NCBI RefSeq assembly: GCF_008369445.1
Contig: NZ_VTWH01000002.1
Coordinates: forward strand, 806,001-870,000
Direction: 5' to 3'
DNA: 64,000 bases
Origin: Aureimonas fodinaquatilis
GTDB taxonomy: Bacteria > Pseudomonadota > Alphaproteobacteria > Rhizobiales > Rhizobiaceae
The notes beneath the pieces are model-generated. The model was not told where the DNA came from. It made no database searches and was given only the letters and a program-made list of their open reading frames with translations. Shown here piece after piece: positions 26,321 through 34,025 of this stretch. The position numbers and the translations under genes were made by a program. Each line of letters opens with the position of its first letter. Position 1 is the first letter of the stretch.

Positions 26321-26484
26321 TGAGAGAACGTATACATAGCGCGCCCCGTATGGTCAGCAGGGACCGAGCGCTGTGATAATGGTAGTTGGCCCATTTCGAT
26401 GCTGGCCCATTATGCTCATGAACAACCATAGCCGGGTCCGGTGTTCCAGTGCTCCAAGTGAGGCTTAATAATCAGGAGGTTATA

Positions 26485-26706
26485 ATGGGAAGCAGAGAAG
26501 AACTCATTCGTCAGAGGGCGCATGAAATATGGGAAGATGCGGGATGCCCTGAAGGTCAGGCGAATGTTCACTGGGATCAAGCAACCGCAGAGATTGTTGC
26601 GGCAGAAGGGTCAAGCGGATCGCCGAAGTTTGCAGAAGACGATCTTCCCGAGGGATTGATAAGAGCTCCCAAGGGCCCTAATCGGCAGCCTAAACAGACC
26701 ATATAG
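26485..26706 (+). CDS. DUF2934 domain protein
   Basis: A protein of 73 residues. The segment REELIRQRAHEIWEDAGCPEGQANVHWDQATAEI is the DUF2934 signature (R..A...WE..G.PEG....HW..A..E). A strong AGGAGG site precedes the ATG. Such short proteins are widespread in rhizobia and often sit near stress genes or plasmid-like accessory regions; their role is unknown. The C-terminal 30 residues are disordered and proline-rich. Confidence 0.8.
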   Translation: MGSREELIRQRAHEIWEDAGCPEGQANVHWDQATAEIVAAEGSSGSPKFAEDDLPEGLIRAPKGPNRQPKQTI

Positions 26707-26756
26707 ATAGCTGTGAGCCCTAGAATTACGCTCGATAGGCGGCGAAACTGCTTCGA

Positions 26757-26776
26757 ATTCGACGCCGTCGTCGAAT
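26757..26776. terminator. Hairpin between convergent genes
   Basis: ATTCGACG and CGTCGAAT form a perfect 8-bp stem with a CCGT loop between the DUF2934 gene and the convergent isochorismatase gene. There is no T run on either side, so it may act as a weak bidirectional terminator or mRNA end stabiliser. Confidence 0.4.
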
Positions 26777-26851
26777 AGCATACCGCGCGTCTCCAGACCA
26801 AATACCGCCAGAAGTGAAGCCCCCGTTTGCTGTTCTATTCGTAAAAATCTC

Positions 26852-27490
26852 CTATTGCGTAGGCTTCCACTCGCGCACTATAGACTCAACGTCTGTCAGT
26901 AAGATTTGCTGAGAAAAGCGGGTTCGATAAAGCTCCATCAACGCGTCATGAGTTGAATCCGCCGAACTGCAGAGCGCATCCTCAGGTAGTACTACCCAAA
27001 ACCCAGCATCAACTGCGTCTATTACCGCAGCCAATACGCAGACATCTGTCTCAGCCCCACTGATGATCAGTGTTTTTATTCCCCGTTCGTGAAGGTCTGC
27101 GAGCAAGGCTGTGCCTTTGAAAGGCGAGTAACGTGGTTTGCAAAGAACTTGTGCAGGCGGAACCAGATGAGCAAGTTCCGGCACCAACTCAAGGAGTTGA
27201 GGGTCTATAACGTTTTGGGTAAACTGCGACCATCGCTCAAAATAGGATTGCCAAGCGCCGGAGGCCTTACTCGCATCAGCAGGTGGCATGAATTTGGTGA
27301 AGATAGTATGGGTGGGCGCATGGGAGGCCAGAATTGACACGAATGGCAACACCCGGCTCATCCAAGGTGTATTCCAGTCGGTATCGAGCGCGAACATCAG
27401 TTGCATGTCAATGCACAAGTGGGCGCAAGGCTTTAGCAGCCACCTCTCAAGTTTGTCACAGTTTCGAGAATTTACTTCCTCATCGCTCAT
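26852..27490 (-). CDS. Isochorismatase family cysteine hydrolase
   Basis: A protein of 212 residues from the ATG at 27490. The catalytic triad of the family is visible: Asp in LCIDMQLMF, Lys in LCKPRYSPF, and the nucleophile Cys in SGAETDVCVLAAVIDA, preceded by the cis-peptide region. Family members hydrolyse isochorismate, nicotinamide, ureido compounds or other amides. The neighbours give no metabolic clue. It is the only clearly enzymatic gene in the accessory strip between ruvC and the prophage. Confidence 0.85.
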   Translation of the reverse strand: MSDEEVNSRNCDKLERWLLKPCAHLCIDMQLMFALDTDWNTPWMSRVLPFVSILASHAPTHTIFTKFMPPADASKASGAWQSYFERWSQFTQNVIDPQLLELVPELAHLVPPAQVLCKPRYSPFKGTALLADLHERGIKTLIISGAETDVCVLAAVIDAVDAGFWVVLPEDALCSSADSTHDALMELYRTRFSQQILLTDVESIVREWKPTQ

Positions 27491-27676
27491 TCCAGATACT
27501 TGGCATAGCCCGAACAAAAATAAAGCCCCGCGCAGCCGGTGCTAAGCGCTCGCGAGAGCGATGAAGAAAACTATTCAGCCAAGAATGTGCCTATTCAGTC
27601 CAAAGGTTGATTTAGACCTTTTCCGCGTATCATACTTGAGCCAGACTGAATTGGATCTGGTCTGTGGAGGTATGAG

Positions 27677-27895
27677 GTGGCTCTTAACATTCGAAAGTGG
27701 AGGCGACTGAAAGAAAATGAAGTTGCTTTCGATCGGTACCTGAACCAGCCCACCGCCACACCTGAACAATTATACGATGTGAATTTCCATTTAATGGAGA
27801 TAGCAACACTATTGCGTTACATTCTATATGCACTTACCGTCGGCCTAGCATTTTATCTAGGTTCAATTTTAGGCATAATTCGTTCAATCTCATAA
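27677..27895 (+). CDS. Small hypothetical membrane-anchored protein
   Basis: Up to 72 residues from a GTG start. The first 45 residues are polar and helical (RKWRRLKENEVAFDRYLNQPTATPEQLYD), and the last 25 form one hydrophobic segment (LYALTVGLAFYLGSILGII). The ribosome-binding site is weak. It is the last plus-strand gene before the prophage, convergent with the first prophage gene. Function unknown. Confidence 0.5.
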   Translation: MALNIRKWRRLKENEVAFDRYLNQPTATPEQLYDVNFHLMEIATLLRYILYALTVGLAFYLGSILGIIRSIS

Positions 27896-27929
27896 TCGTA
27901 TTTGTGATATTGGATTGGGTTCCAACTAC

Positions 27930-28418
27930 TTAACTCGGCGGTAGCTGTATTTTCTTCTCGTGAACACAGAACGGCCCGAACTTTGTGGCGGCTTGCCAGA
28001 AGAAGCCGGTGTCGTGGAAGTATGTGCCGATGAAGCACTGAGGACCTTCCGGCAATGGCAGGAATATCTGCCGGCCAACACGCGGGCCAACTGGGCCAGT
28101 CTCAGGTGCGGTGAAGACAACGGGCAACTGAGCCTGCACGCGGACGTTGGATCCGTCCTCGTTCACAACTTCCCACGATGAGCCCTGATAAAACGCCGTG
28201 CGCTGCTTGTAGAAGTGCGGAGTGAACAGCACGCCTGTCGGAGTTCGCACCACATCCTCAATCGTAAAATCCTTGATCACTGGGTAGAAGCGCGCTTCGA
28301 TTACCGGGCCGACCATCAGGATGACAGCCCAGAAGCCTATACCGACCATCGCCCCATACATGACAGAGAGAGCCCGCCCTATCGCGAACTTGGCCGCTAC
28401 CTTTGCCTTGTTCCTCAT
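27930..28418 (-). CDS. Phage membrane-anchored protein of unknown function
   Basis: A protein of 162 residues. One hydrophobic segment (about 18-40, VMYGAMVGIGFWAVILMVG) anchors a beta-rich domain probably outside the cytoplasm, with two cysteines (PQCFIG, PFCVHE). It overlaps the holin-like gene by 4 bp and is the last gene of the lysis cassette, at the left end of the prophage. It could be a lysis accessory or a lysogenic-conversion protein; I recognise no family. Confidence 0.65.
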   Translation of the reverse strand: MRNKAKVAAKFAIGRALSVMYGAMVGIGFWAVILMVGPVIEARFYPVIKDFTIEDVVRTPTGVLFTPHFYKQRTAFYQGSSWEVVNEDGSNVRVQAQLPVVFTAPETGPVGPRVGRQIFLPLPEGPQCFIGTYFHDTGFFWQAATKFGPFCVHEKKIQLPPS

Positions 28419-28756
28419 GTCGTCGGCCCCTTGTCGGTTTCCGATGGTACGATCTTGCCACGCCTCACATTCCAGAAGTCGATGATGAGGCCGGTCAGTC
28501 CTATGCCCACCACACCAGCCAGAAACCCGCCCAGAGTGTCTTCACTGGTTCCCGTTGGCGTGATGGCTCCAAGGATCGGAGACAGCCAGTTTGTGAAGTG
28601 CGGGCCGAGATAGACTGAGGTCAGAGCGCCAACCAGAAGAGTTGGCAGAAGGCTCCGCCAGCTCTCCCTAAGCGTCAGCCAACGAACAAGGCCCCCGGCA
28701 ATACCGGCGACCACCAATTGCGTGTTTTTTCCGAAGAGGTCGCCGTTCAAATCCAT
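28415..28756 (-). CDS. Holin-like phage membrane protein
   Basis: A protein of 113 residues from the ATG at 28756 (MDLNGDLFGKN). Three hydrophobic segments are visible: TQLVVAGIAGGLVRWL, SLLPTLLVGALTSVYL, and a glycine-rich LGGFLAGVVGIGLTGLIIDFW, with a basic C terminus. Size, topology and place next to endolysin and a second holin-like gene suggest a holin or membrane partner in lysis. No firm family match can be made by eye. Confidence 0.6.
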   Translation of the reverse strand: MDLNGDLFGKNTQLVVAGIAGGLVRWLTLRESWRSLLPTLLVGALTSVYLGPHFTNWLSPILGAITPTGTSEDTLGGFLAGVVGIGLTGLIIDFWNVRRGKIVPSETDKGPTT

Positions 28757-28785
28757 GGGTACAGTATTCCTTGCTGCGCATGGGT

Positions 28786-29142
28786 TCAGGTGCCGAGTGG
28801 TTGCTTGGCAACCCACCTTCCCCACAGGGCCACAATTCCGCCGATCACCGGCCCAGCAGCAACCAACAGTTCGAGGACTTCCCCGCGAAGTTCATCTGGC
28901 ATCACGTAGCCCATCGTTCCGGCGACGCCTGAGAACAAAGCCAGCAGCGCGCCAAGCGTGACGCGTGAGCGCCACCAAGGCTCAGTGTTAGTGACGTGCT
29001 GGATAATGGGCTCCATACGAGCCGCAATGGTTTCGGCTACAGGCTGAATGGCCGAACGGTCAATTGCGATATTCGGGCTGGCCGCCGCGCTCGCAGCACC
29101 TGAGACGGCAGCCTTGATGACTGCAGTTTTCAAACTGGACAT
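28786..29142 (-). CDS. Holin-like phage protein
   Basis: A protein of 118 residues starting MSSLKTAVIKAAVSGA at 29142. Two C-terminal hydrophobic hairpin segments (RVTLGALLALFSGVAGTMGYV and LLVAAGPVIGGIVALWGRWV) with a short acidic turn between them (MPDELRGE) are like small phage holins. The N-terminal 60 residues are an Ala-rich helix. It lies directly after the lipoprotein gene, 1 bp apart, in the lysis cassette. Confidence 0.65.
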   Translation of the reverse strand: MSSLKTAVIKAAVSGAASAAASPNIAIDRSAIQPVAETIAARMEPIIQHVTNTEPWWRSRVTLGALLALFSGVAGTMGYVMPDELRGEVLELLVAAGPVIGGIVALWGRWVAKQPLGT

Positions 29143-29143
29143 A

Positions 29144-29464
29144 TCAGCTCTCCTGCTCAGCGGCTTTGGCACGAGCAGACAATACCCGCGCATAGGCTTC
29201 GGCCGCGGTAGCCAGAGCCGTAGCGGTATCAGTCGGAGGATTGGCGCAGATCGCTGCAATCGTGGTGTGCGCTTCAAGCTCAGCCTGGACAATGCGTTTT
29301 GAGATGCTGCCGTCAGCAGCGATTGCGACAAAGGCGGCGTGAATGATCGGCTCGGTGCGGCAGATCTGTGCAAGTTCATCCTGCTTTGACTGGATGAGTC
29401 CGTCCATATTTGCGCAGCCGGTGAGAGCCAGCGCCGCAGCAGCGGCAATGAGTACACGTTTCAT
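29144..29464 (-). CDS. Phage lipoprotein, possible spanin component
   Basis: A protein of 106 residues with a lipoprotein signal: MKRVLIAAAAALALTGC, with the lipobox LTGC and lipidated Cys at about 17. The mature part is helical and Ala-rich, with two further cysteines. Small lipoproteins next to endolysin and holin often act as outer-membrane spanins, but no matching inner-membrane spanin is evident, so this is an inference. ATG 29464 is 22 bp after the endolysin stop. Confidence 0.65.
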   Translation of the reverse strand: MKRVLIAAAAALALTGCANMDGLIQSKQDELAQICRTEPIIHAAFVAIAADGSISKRIVQAELEAHTTIAAICANPPTDTATALATAAEAYARVLSARAKAAEQES

Positions 29465-29486
29465 AACGATGTTTCCTTTGGAGATG

Positions 29487-30161
29487 TCAGCGAATGGCTT
29501 CTTCAAGCTCTTCATGGAGAGCCCGGATTTCTGCGAGGATGATGGACGGGGTGCGGGGTGGTGACGAAACGCCGTCATTTGGCCCTGAAACACCTGAATT
29601 GTCGGGGTTAGAAGGTGGTGACGTGGAAGCATTAGTCTCCAGCATCTTCAATACATCGATGCGCGTGCCCTTGCCCCACTGGACCGCGCCAGATGACGAA
29701 GCAGGATAGACGTTTGCCATTCCATTGTTCGAATAGACGCCGCTCTGAAACAGCTTCTGCTCTTTCTGTCGGCGAGGGATTATCTCAGCCGGCTTGGACC
29801 AGCCCATGAACTGCTCACCGGCCAACTTGAAATTCTTGGCGTTTAGCGACTTGGTGAGCTGTGCATTCGCGATGCCGCCGGTGTTGTAGTGGAAGGAAAC
29901 CAGCGCATCGAACTGCGTCTGTGTCAGGTGCACTTTCACAGCCCGGAGCACATCCGACTCGTATTTCGCCACATCCTTCCGGAATAGTTCGATCAACTCT
30001 TGGACTTCATATGTTCGCGTGTCCTTTGCAGGATCGGGCGGTCCAGCAGGTTTGGTATGGCCTACGCCTACGGTCCAGACACCGACACTGTCCTTGTACC
30101 GGGACGTGACAATTCCTTCGTGCCCGGCCAATTCGGCCAGACCGCGATTGCTCATTTTCAT
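29487..30161 (-). CDS. Phage endolysin, glycoside hydrolase family 24 lysozyme
   Basis: A protein of 224 residues. The T4-lysozyme catalytic triad is perfectly spaced: E15, D24 and T30 (E-8-D-5-T) in GHEGIVTSRYKDSVGVWTVGVGHT. The family motif FDALVSFHYNTGGIANAQL follows, then a helical lobe ending near residue 155. The last 60 residues are a Pro/Ser-rich, low-complexity tail ending in an acidic helix, beyond the normal family length. It cleaves peptidoglycan at the end of the lytic cycle. No signal or SAR segment is seen, so export depends on a holin. Confidence 0.92.
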   Translation of the reverse strand: MKMSNRGLAELAGHEGIVTSRYKDSVGVWTVGVGHTKPAGPPDPAKDTRTYEVQELIELFRKDVAKYESDVLRAVKVHLTQTQFDALVSFHYNTGGIANAQLTKSLNAKNFKLAGEQFMGWSKPAEIIPRRQKEQKLFQSGVYSNNGMANVYPASSSGAVQWGKGTRIDVLKMLETNASTSPPSNPDNSGVSGPNDGVSSPPRTPSIILAEIRALHEELEEAIR

Positions 30162-30205
30162 GGATGCGCCCTACTTTGATTGATGTGTGGTGTAAGGAGA
30201 TGGAT

Positions 30206-30406
30206 ATGAACGGTTTACTTATGGAATATGTGCCTTGGATATGGGCACTCTTCGCAACAGGTGCGTGGATGAGAAGCGCAGCAAAAGCTGATTTCCTTGC
30301 TATTGAGAATGAGCTCGCGCAAAGAGAAATTGGTGAGAACTACGTCGAAATCTTAAATCGTCTGAAGGCCATTGATTTGGCCGTGTTGCCCAGATCACGA
30401 GAGTAA
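30206..30406 (+). CDS. Small plus-strand membrane protein inside the prophage
   Basis: A protein of 66 residues starting MNGLLMEYVPWIWALFATGAW; a single hydrophobic segment (about 4-20) is followed by a charged helix. AAGGAG lies 6 bases before the ATG at 30206, which favours this start over ATG 30200. It is on the opposite strand to the phage operon, wedged between tail and lysis genes, its stop 7 bp from the end of the tail gene. That position is typical of a moron expressed from its own promoter. Function unknown. Confidence 0.55.
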   Translation: MNGLLMEYVPWIWALFATGAWMRSAAKADFLAIENELAQREIGENYVEILNRLKAIDLAVLPRSRE

Positions 30407-30413
30407 GCGGCAA

Positions 30414-31976
30414 TCAAATGAATCGCGAAGTTTGCTGCACGTCCGAAGCGGCCATGAGCTCAGGCGAGAACAGCATCAGATCGTAGCCGCCCGCGCCGGC
30501 ATCCTGTGCCTGGAACCAGTTTGGAACACGGGCGAGCGTAAAGCCCGTATGATCTCCAGGCCCGCCCTGCCATGGATGAGCATGTTGAGCCACGGCTCCA
30601 CCGTTGGCCGCCACGCGCCTTATGCCATCGCCACCTGCCAAGTCACGCTCAAGGAAACTGAACACCAAGCGGAATGGGTCGTAGCTGTCGCCAGAACCCA
30701 TCGGCGTTGAGAGAAGATTGCCATGGCCGGTGTTATTAACCACGTTCCCGGAACCATCTATGCCGAGATAGGCATCGTGATCCCATCCGACGATAACGCG
30801 GCGGTTGTTGCCGCCAGGCACGAGATTGTTGACGCCGGTCGTGAACTGCCCCTGGATGAGCATTGATCCCGCCTGCCCCAGCATCGCAACGATATCCGGT
30901 GCCAGAACGGCATGCTCACGTGCACGATCAACACGCTCGCTTGCTGTTGGAATGAAGTTGGTTGGATAGTTCGGGTCAAGGCCTGTGACGCCGTGGGTAT
31001 CGACGTTGATGAAGCGGACATCACCATGCGGTGTGACAGTAACATCTCCGGAATCGGGATGAGGCAAGAATGCCCACACCATTTCATCCGCGCCAGTGCC
31101 ATCAAGACGCCATGAACCGCCCGGCACAGTGTCGCCGGTGCATTCCACATATCCAGTTCCGTAGAAGCTGAACAGGTAGCTGTAATTGATCATGTGAATG
31201 GTTACGGGCGTGATGAAGATTGCAGCGTTGTAGATGCGATTGAAGCGCGGGACGGGATCAATCCACCACTGCCGCCGGCCACGCTGCCAATCATAGCGGG
31301 GCGCGTTCTCAAGTGTATCATATGAGAAGGGTAAACCGTTCACGGGTATGTAGCTGCGACCGGCTGGGCCTTCGATCGTAATGATCTCGCTGATTGCGGC
31401 TTCGCGTTTTGGATACTTGCCGCCAACCTTTGGCCCGACGGGCATAAAGGCGCGGTCATTGTTCCAGTCCACACCGGCTGCCCAGGTATCAAATAGCGGA
31501 TCGTCATACCAAGGCGCAGCGATTGAGAAATGCGGGGCGTATACGATGGCCGTTGACGCGAGCAGGATCGGTGCAACGTTGACCGGTCCTGCGCTCATTG
31601 TCACCGGATGAACAAGCGACGTGGATGAGACGTGAGTGGGAAGCACATCGACGGGCCCGGCCTCGACAGTTGGCTCATGCACCACGACCGAAGAGGTAAT
31701 CTCAGCCGGCGCAATCGTGACAGATCCAGCCGAAACGGCTACCGGGTGAACAACAGCCGCGGCCGGGATGTGCGCAGGCGTCATATCCTGAGCTGGGTTT
31801 GACGCAAGCTCGAAGGTTGGTTCGTAAACTACAGCAGTGGATTGGATTCTGGCTAGCCGGATAGTCTGGCGATTGCCTTCCTCAACCGGTGCGGCGCTGA
31901 TGGCTACACCGCTGATGCCCGCCGAAATGACGACAGTCGCCAGACCCATCGTGCGAGAGATGCGCACCGTCTCCAT
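30414..31976 (-). CDS. Phage tail-associated protein with N-terminal tandem repeats
   Basis: A protein of 520 residues, the last large structural gene before lysis. Residues about 30-150 hold at least four imperfect 23-residue repeats, each with a pattern such as SAGPVNVAP and ending in VVHEP or LVHPV; they look like short beta-sandwich or beta-spiral units. The C-terminal 350 residues are rich in Trp, Tyr, Gly and Asp (WQRGRRQWWIDPVPRFNRIYNA, GWDHDAYLGIDGSGNV) as in exposed tail-fibre or sugar-binding domains. It overlaps the next gene by 1 bp. I infer a role in host contact; no family is recognised. Confidence 0.6.
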   Translation of the reverse strand: METVRISRTMGLATVVISAGISGVAISAAPVEEGNRQTIRLARIQSTAVVYEPTFELASNPAQDMTPAHIPAAAVVHPVAVSAGSVTIAPAEITSSVVVHEPTVEAGPVDVLPTHVSSTSLVHPVTMSAGPVNVAPILLASTAIVYAPHFSIAAPWYDDPLFDTWAAGVDWNNDRAFMPVGPKVGGKYPKREAAISEIITIEGPAGRSYIPVNGLPFSYDTLENAPRYDWQRGRRQWWIDPVPRFNRIYNAAIFITPVTIHMINYSYLFSFYGTGYVECTGDTVPGGSWRLDGTGADEMVWAFLPHPDSGDVTVTPHGDVRFINVDTHGVTGLDPNYPTNFIPTASERVDRAREHAVLAPDIVAMLGQAGSMLIQGQFTTGVNNLVPGGNNRRVIVGWDHDAYLGIDGSGNVVNNTGHGNLLSTPMGSGDSYDPFRLVFSFLERDLAGGDGIRRVAANGGAVAQHAHPWQGGPGDHTGFTLARVPNWFQAQDAGAGGYDLMLFSPELMAASDVQQTSRFI

Positions 31977-32326
31977 TATGGATGGCCCCTGGTTATTGGC
32001 GACATGACCGGCAGGCTGAGCCTCAGGTAGAGATAGTTCTCAGGCTGAACATCCGTGCGAACCAGATCCAACACGACCGAGCAGCCGCTGATGCTGGCCG
32101 TCTGTACTGCGCTAATCCGAATCTCCACCGTCTCATCATCGATCCGCAGCAGCCCGCCGTTGTCGGTTGTCAGATCTGCAATTCTGTCGGTGGAGTACGA
32201 AAAACGCCGAACATCGGCGCGCAACTCGCAGGCTTCCGGGAACACCGGCTCTGCACTCGATACGGCCACGCGCACAGCATATTCAAAGCCAGGCACAACC
32301 GAAGGCGCAGGGGTCGTTACAGCCAT
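31976..32326 (-). CDS. Phage protein of unknown function
   Basis: A protein of 116 residues, beta-strand-like, with the segment ACELRADVRRFSYSTDRIADLTTDNGGLLRID and a C-terminal YLYLRLSLPV. The spacing of hydrophobic residues suggests a beta-sandwich. It is coupled to the repeat-bearing tail gene (stop and start overlap). Possibly a small tail-tip or fibre accessory protein; no family recognised. Confidence 0.55.
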   Translation of the reverse strand: MAVTTPAPSVVPGFEYAVRVAVSSAEPVFPEACELRADVRRFSYSTDRIADLTTDNGGLLRIDDETVEIRISAVQTASISGCSVVLDLVRTDVQPENYLYLRLSLPVMSPITRGHP

Positions 32327-32337
32327 GACGCGCTTCC

Positions 32338-32739
32338 TTACAGGGAGAAGATGCCGCTTTCGGACCAGTTCAGATTGATATCGCCACCATTTGGCGTGAT
32401 GGGCAGGTTTGAGCCGGTATCGATATAGGCGATGAGAGGAGATGTGCTCTCGGTGCCGGTATCGACGTAGATGATGACTGCGCCAACAACTGCACCGCCA
32501 GGCACTGCCGGAAAGGTCAGATTGGCTGCATCGAGCGTGCCATTCAAAATGGTTTTCGAAGCCAATGGTTGAGGGCCGGAAATACGCGCACCCGCCGAAA
32601 CATCGTTCAGCGCATCATGGGTGGCGCTGAAGGTGTATTCGCTCACGTCAATGAGAACTGCGCGAACGCTGTCTTCCGGAATATCGATGTCGCCCGCAAG
32701 AAGAGCTTCTTTGAATTTGGGATAAAGTGCGTTGGCCAT
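32338..32739 (-). CDS. Phage structural protein (tail-fibre region)
   Basis: A protein of 133 residues starting MANALYPKFKEALLAGDIDI at 32739. The pattern of an N-terminal YPKFKEALL helix, then VRAVLIDVSEYTFSATHDALNDVSAGARI, is a recurring phage protein family encoded near tail fibres, whose exact role is not known to me. A terminator lies just upstream of its start (32752-32775), so expression needs read-through or a local promoter. Confidence 0.65.
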   Translation of the reverse strand: MANALYPKFKEALLAGDIDIPEDSVRAVLIDVSEYTFSATHDALNDVSAGARISGPQPLASKTILNGTLDAANLTFPAVPGGAVVGAVIIYVDTGTESTSPLIAYIDTGSNLPITPNGGDINLNWSESGIFSL

Positions 32740-32751
32740 GGTGGCTCCAAT

Positions 32752-32775
32752 AAAAAAGCCGCCTCGATGGGCGGC
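32752..32775 (-). terminator. Intrinsic terminator inside the late operon
   Basis: On the minus strand GCCGCC (32770-32775) pairs perfectly with GGCGGC (32758-32763) around a six-base loop, followed by six T residues. It lies between the tail-fibre assembly-like gene (stop at 32801) and the start of the next gene (32739). Late phage operons usually read through such sites by antitermination. Confidence 0.8.
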
Positions 32776-32800
32776 GGACATTGGCAGAATTAGAGGATAA

Positions 32801-33247
32801 TCAGTCTATAAGAGCGGCTGCTTCAAATAGTTCGTCAATCTGCTCGACAGACAGACCCAGCTGAGAACCGAGTGCATCCACAAGTGGATGAGCACGGCGG
32901 AGTGTCGTGGCATATTGCCATTCGATCCGCGCTTCCTCGCCCTGCTGCCCAGGCATTGACTGTATTGCCGCATCAGCCTGTGTCAGGATCCCAGCACGGC
33001 TAAGCTGGATCTTGGCCTGCCGCATGGTCACTTCCGTCACGGGTATTGGCTCTGGCGCAGGCGGCACATACTCTACGGGTTTCTCGCCGTCCCAACGACG
33101 CAAGCCAGAGTGATAGATGAATTCGCGCCATTGATCTTCGGTAAGCTCTACCGCGCCATCTGGCACCATTGGCCATGCGTCACTTCTGAAATATGTGATC
33201 GGTAAGCCCTGCTCATCAAACATGCCGTGATAAACAAATTCTTCCAT
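32801..33247 (-). CDS. Phage tail-fibre assembly-like protein
   Basis: A protein of 148 residues. The N-terminal half is variable; the C-terminal half (about 75-148) has the common pattern AKIQLSRAGIL...EEARIEWQYATTLRRAHPLVDALGSQLGLSVEQIDELFEAAA, found in many proteins encoded next to phage tail fibres and thought to help fibre folding. It lies directly after the fibre gene (33248-34015) with adjacent stop and start. Confidence 0.75.
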   Translation of the reverse strand: MEEFVYHGMFDEQGLPITYFRSDAWPMVPDGAVELTEDQWREFIYHSGLRRWDGEKPVEYVPPAPEPIPVTEVTMRQAKIQLSRAGILTQADAAIQSMPGQQGEEARIEWQYATTLRRAHPLVDALGSQLGLSVEQIDELFEAAALID

Positions 33248-34015
33248 TTAGAACCCCACTGCGTCCCAATAACCGCCGATAGTCGTCGTGGTCACAGTTC
33301 CGCCGTTGGAGATCAAGCGCCGCCGAACTGTGAATGATGATGTGCTGACGCTCTCGACGTTACACGTCACTGCGTTTAGCCCAGCGCCAGAACTGAACAT
33401 CTGCGTCTGCGGTTTCAAAAGGCCGTTGGGGAATTGCATCGGGAAATTGACGACATAATCAGCCGTCGCTCCCAACAAGGTGCCCCATTGATAAATCAGG
33501 CTCCGCCTAATTCCCAGAACGTTGATAGGCAGCACAATGGCGCCAGACGGGCCAAAATCACCTGACTGCCCCGCAATCATGTTCCAGAGTGCATCCATAG
33601 ATAGAGGCATCAGCGGGCCAGTGCCCGATGAACGTCCAACTATGATCGGCCCTGTGAAGTTAATCAGCTTTGCCAAGCTAAAAGCGCCATCAGGCACTTT
33701 GGGCCCAGTTACCGCACCATCGCGAATTTTGGGAGTCTCTATGGCATTGTCAGCAATCTGAGCGGTATCCCATCTGGCATTGTTGAATGCGTTCGCCAGT
33801 AGAAGAAAATCAGAAAGATTGGCTTTGCCGGTTTGTAAGGCTTGGAGTGATGAACCTACATTCGTTTGCTCGAATGAGATTTCAGAGGCATCAAACTCCA
33901 TTATATCGCGAACTTGTCGAAGCCGAAGCTTGTGAGTCTCGCCTGCCCGAGACGCTGGAAACTCATGTTCCAGCGAAGGAAAGTCTGTCGTGGGATATTC
34001 GCTAATTTTAGGCAT
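33248..34015 (-). CDS. Phage tail fibre protein
   Basis: A protein of 255 residues. The N-terminal third (MPKISEYPTTDFP...HKLRLRQVRDIM) is a particle-binding part; a middle section with TPKIRDGAVTGPKVPDGAFS repeats is typical of fibre shafts. The last 70 residues (SLIYQWGT...VNFPMQFPNG...GYWDAVGF) match the gp53-like C-terminal tip domain of tail fibres. It should contribute to host recognition. It is followed by the assembly-like protein. Confidence 0.78.
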   Translation of the reverse strand: MPKISEYPTTDFPSLEHEFPASRAGETHKLRLRQVRDIMEFDASEISFEQTNVGSSLQALQTGKANLSDFLLLANAFNNARWDTAQIADNAIETPKIRDGAVTGPKVPDGAFSLAKLINFTGPIIVGRSSGTGPLMPLSMDALWNMIAGQSGDFGPSGAIVLPINVLGIRRSLIYQWGTLLGATADYVVNFPMQFPNGLLKPQTQMFSSGAGLNAVTCNVESVSTSSFTVRRRLISNGGTVTTTTIGGYWDAVGF

Positions 34016-34025
34016 AGATTACCCC

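Noticed and set aside
27500-27930. A prophage attL site
   Set aside because: Hairpins such as CGCTCGCGAGAGCG near 27547 are present, but without the right end of the prophage no direct repeat can be shown.
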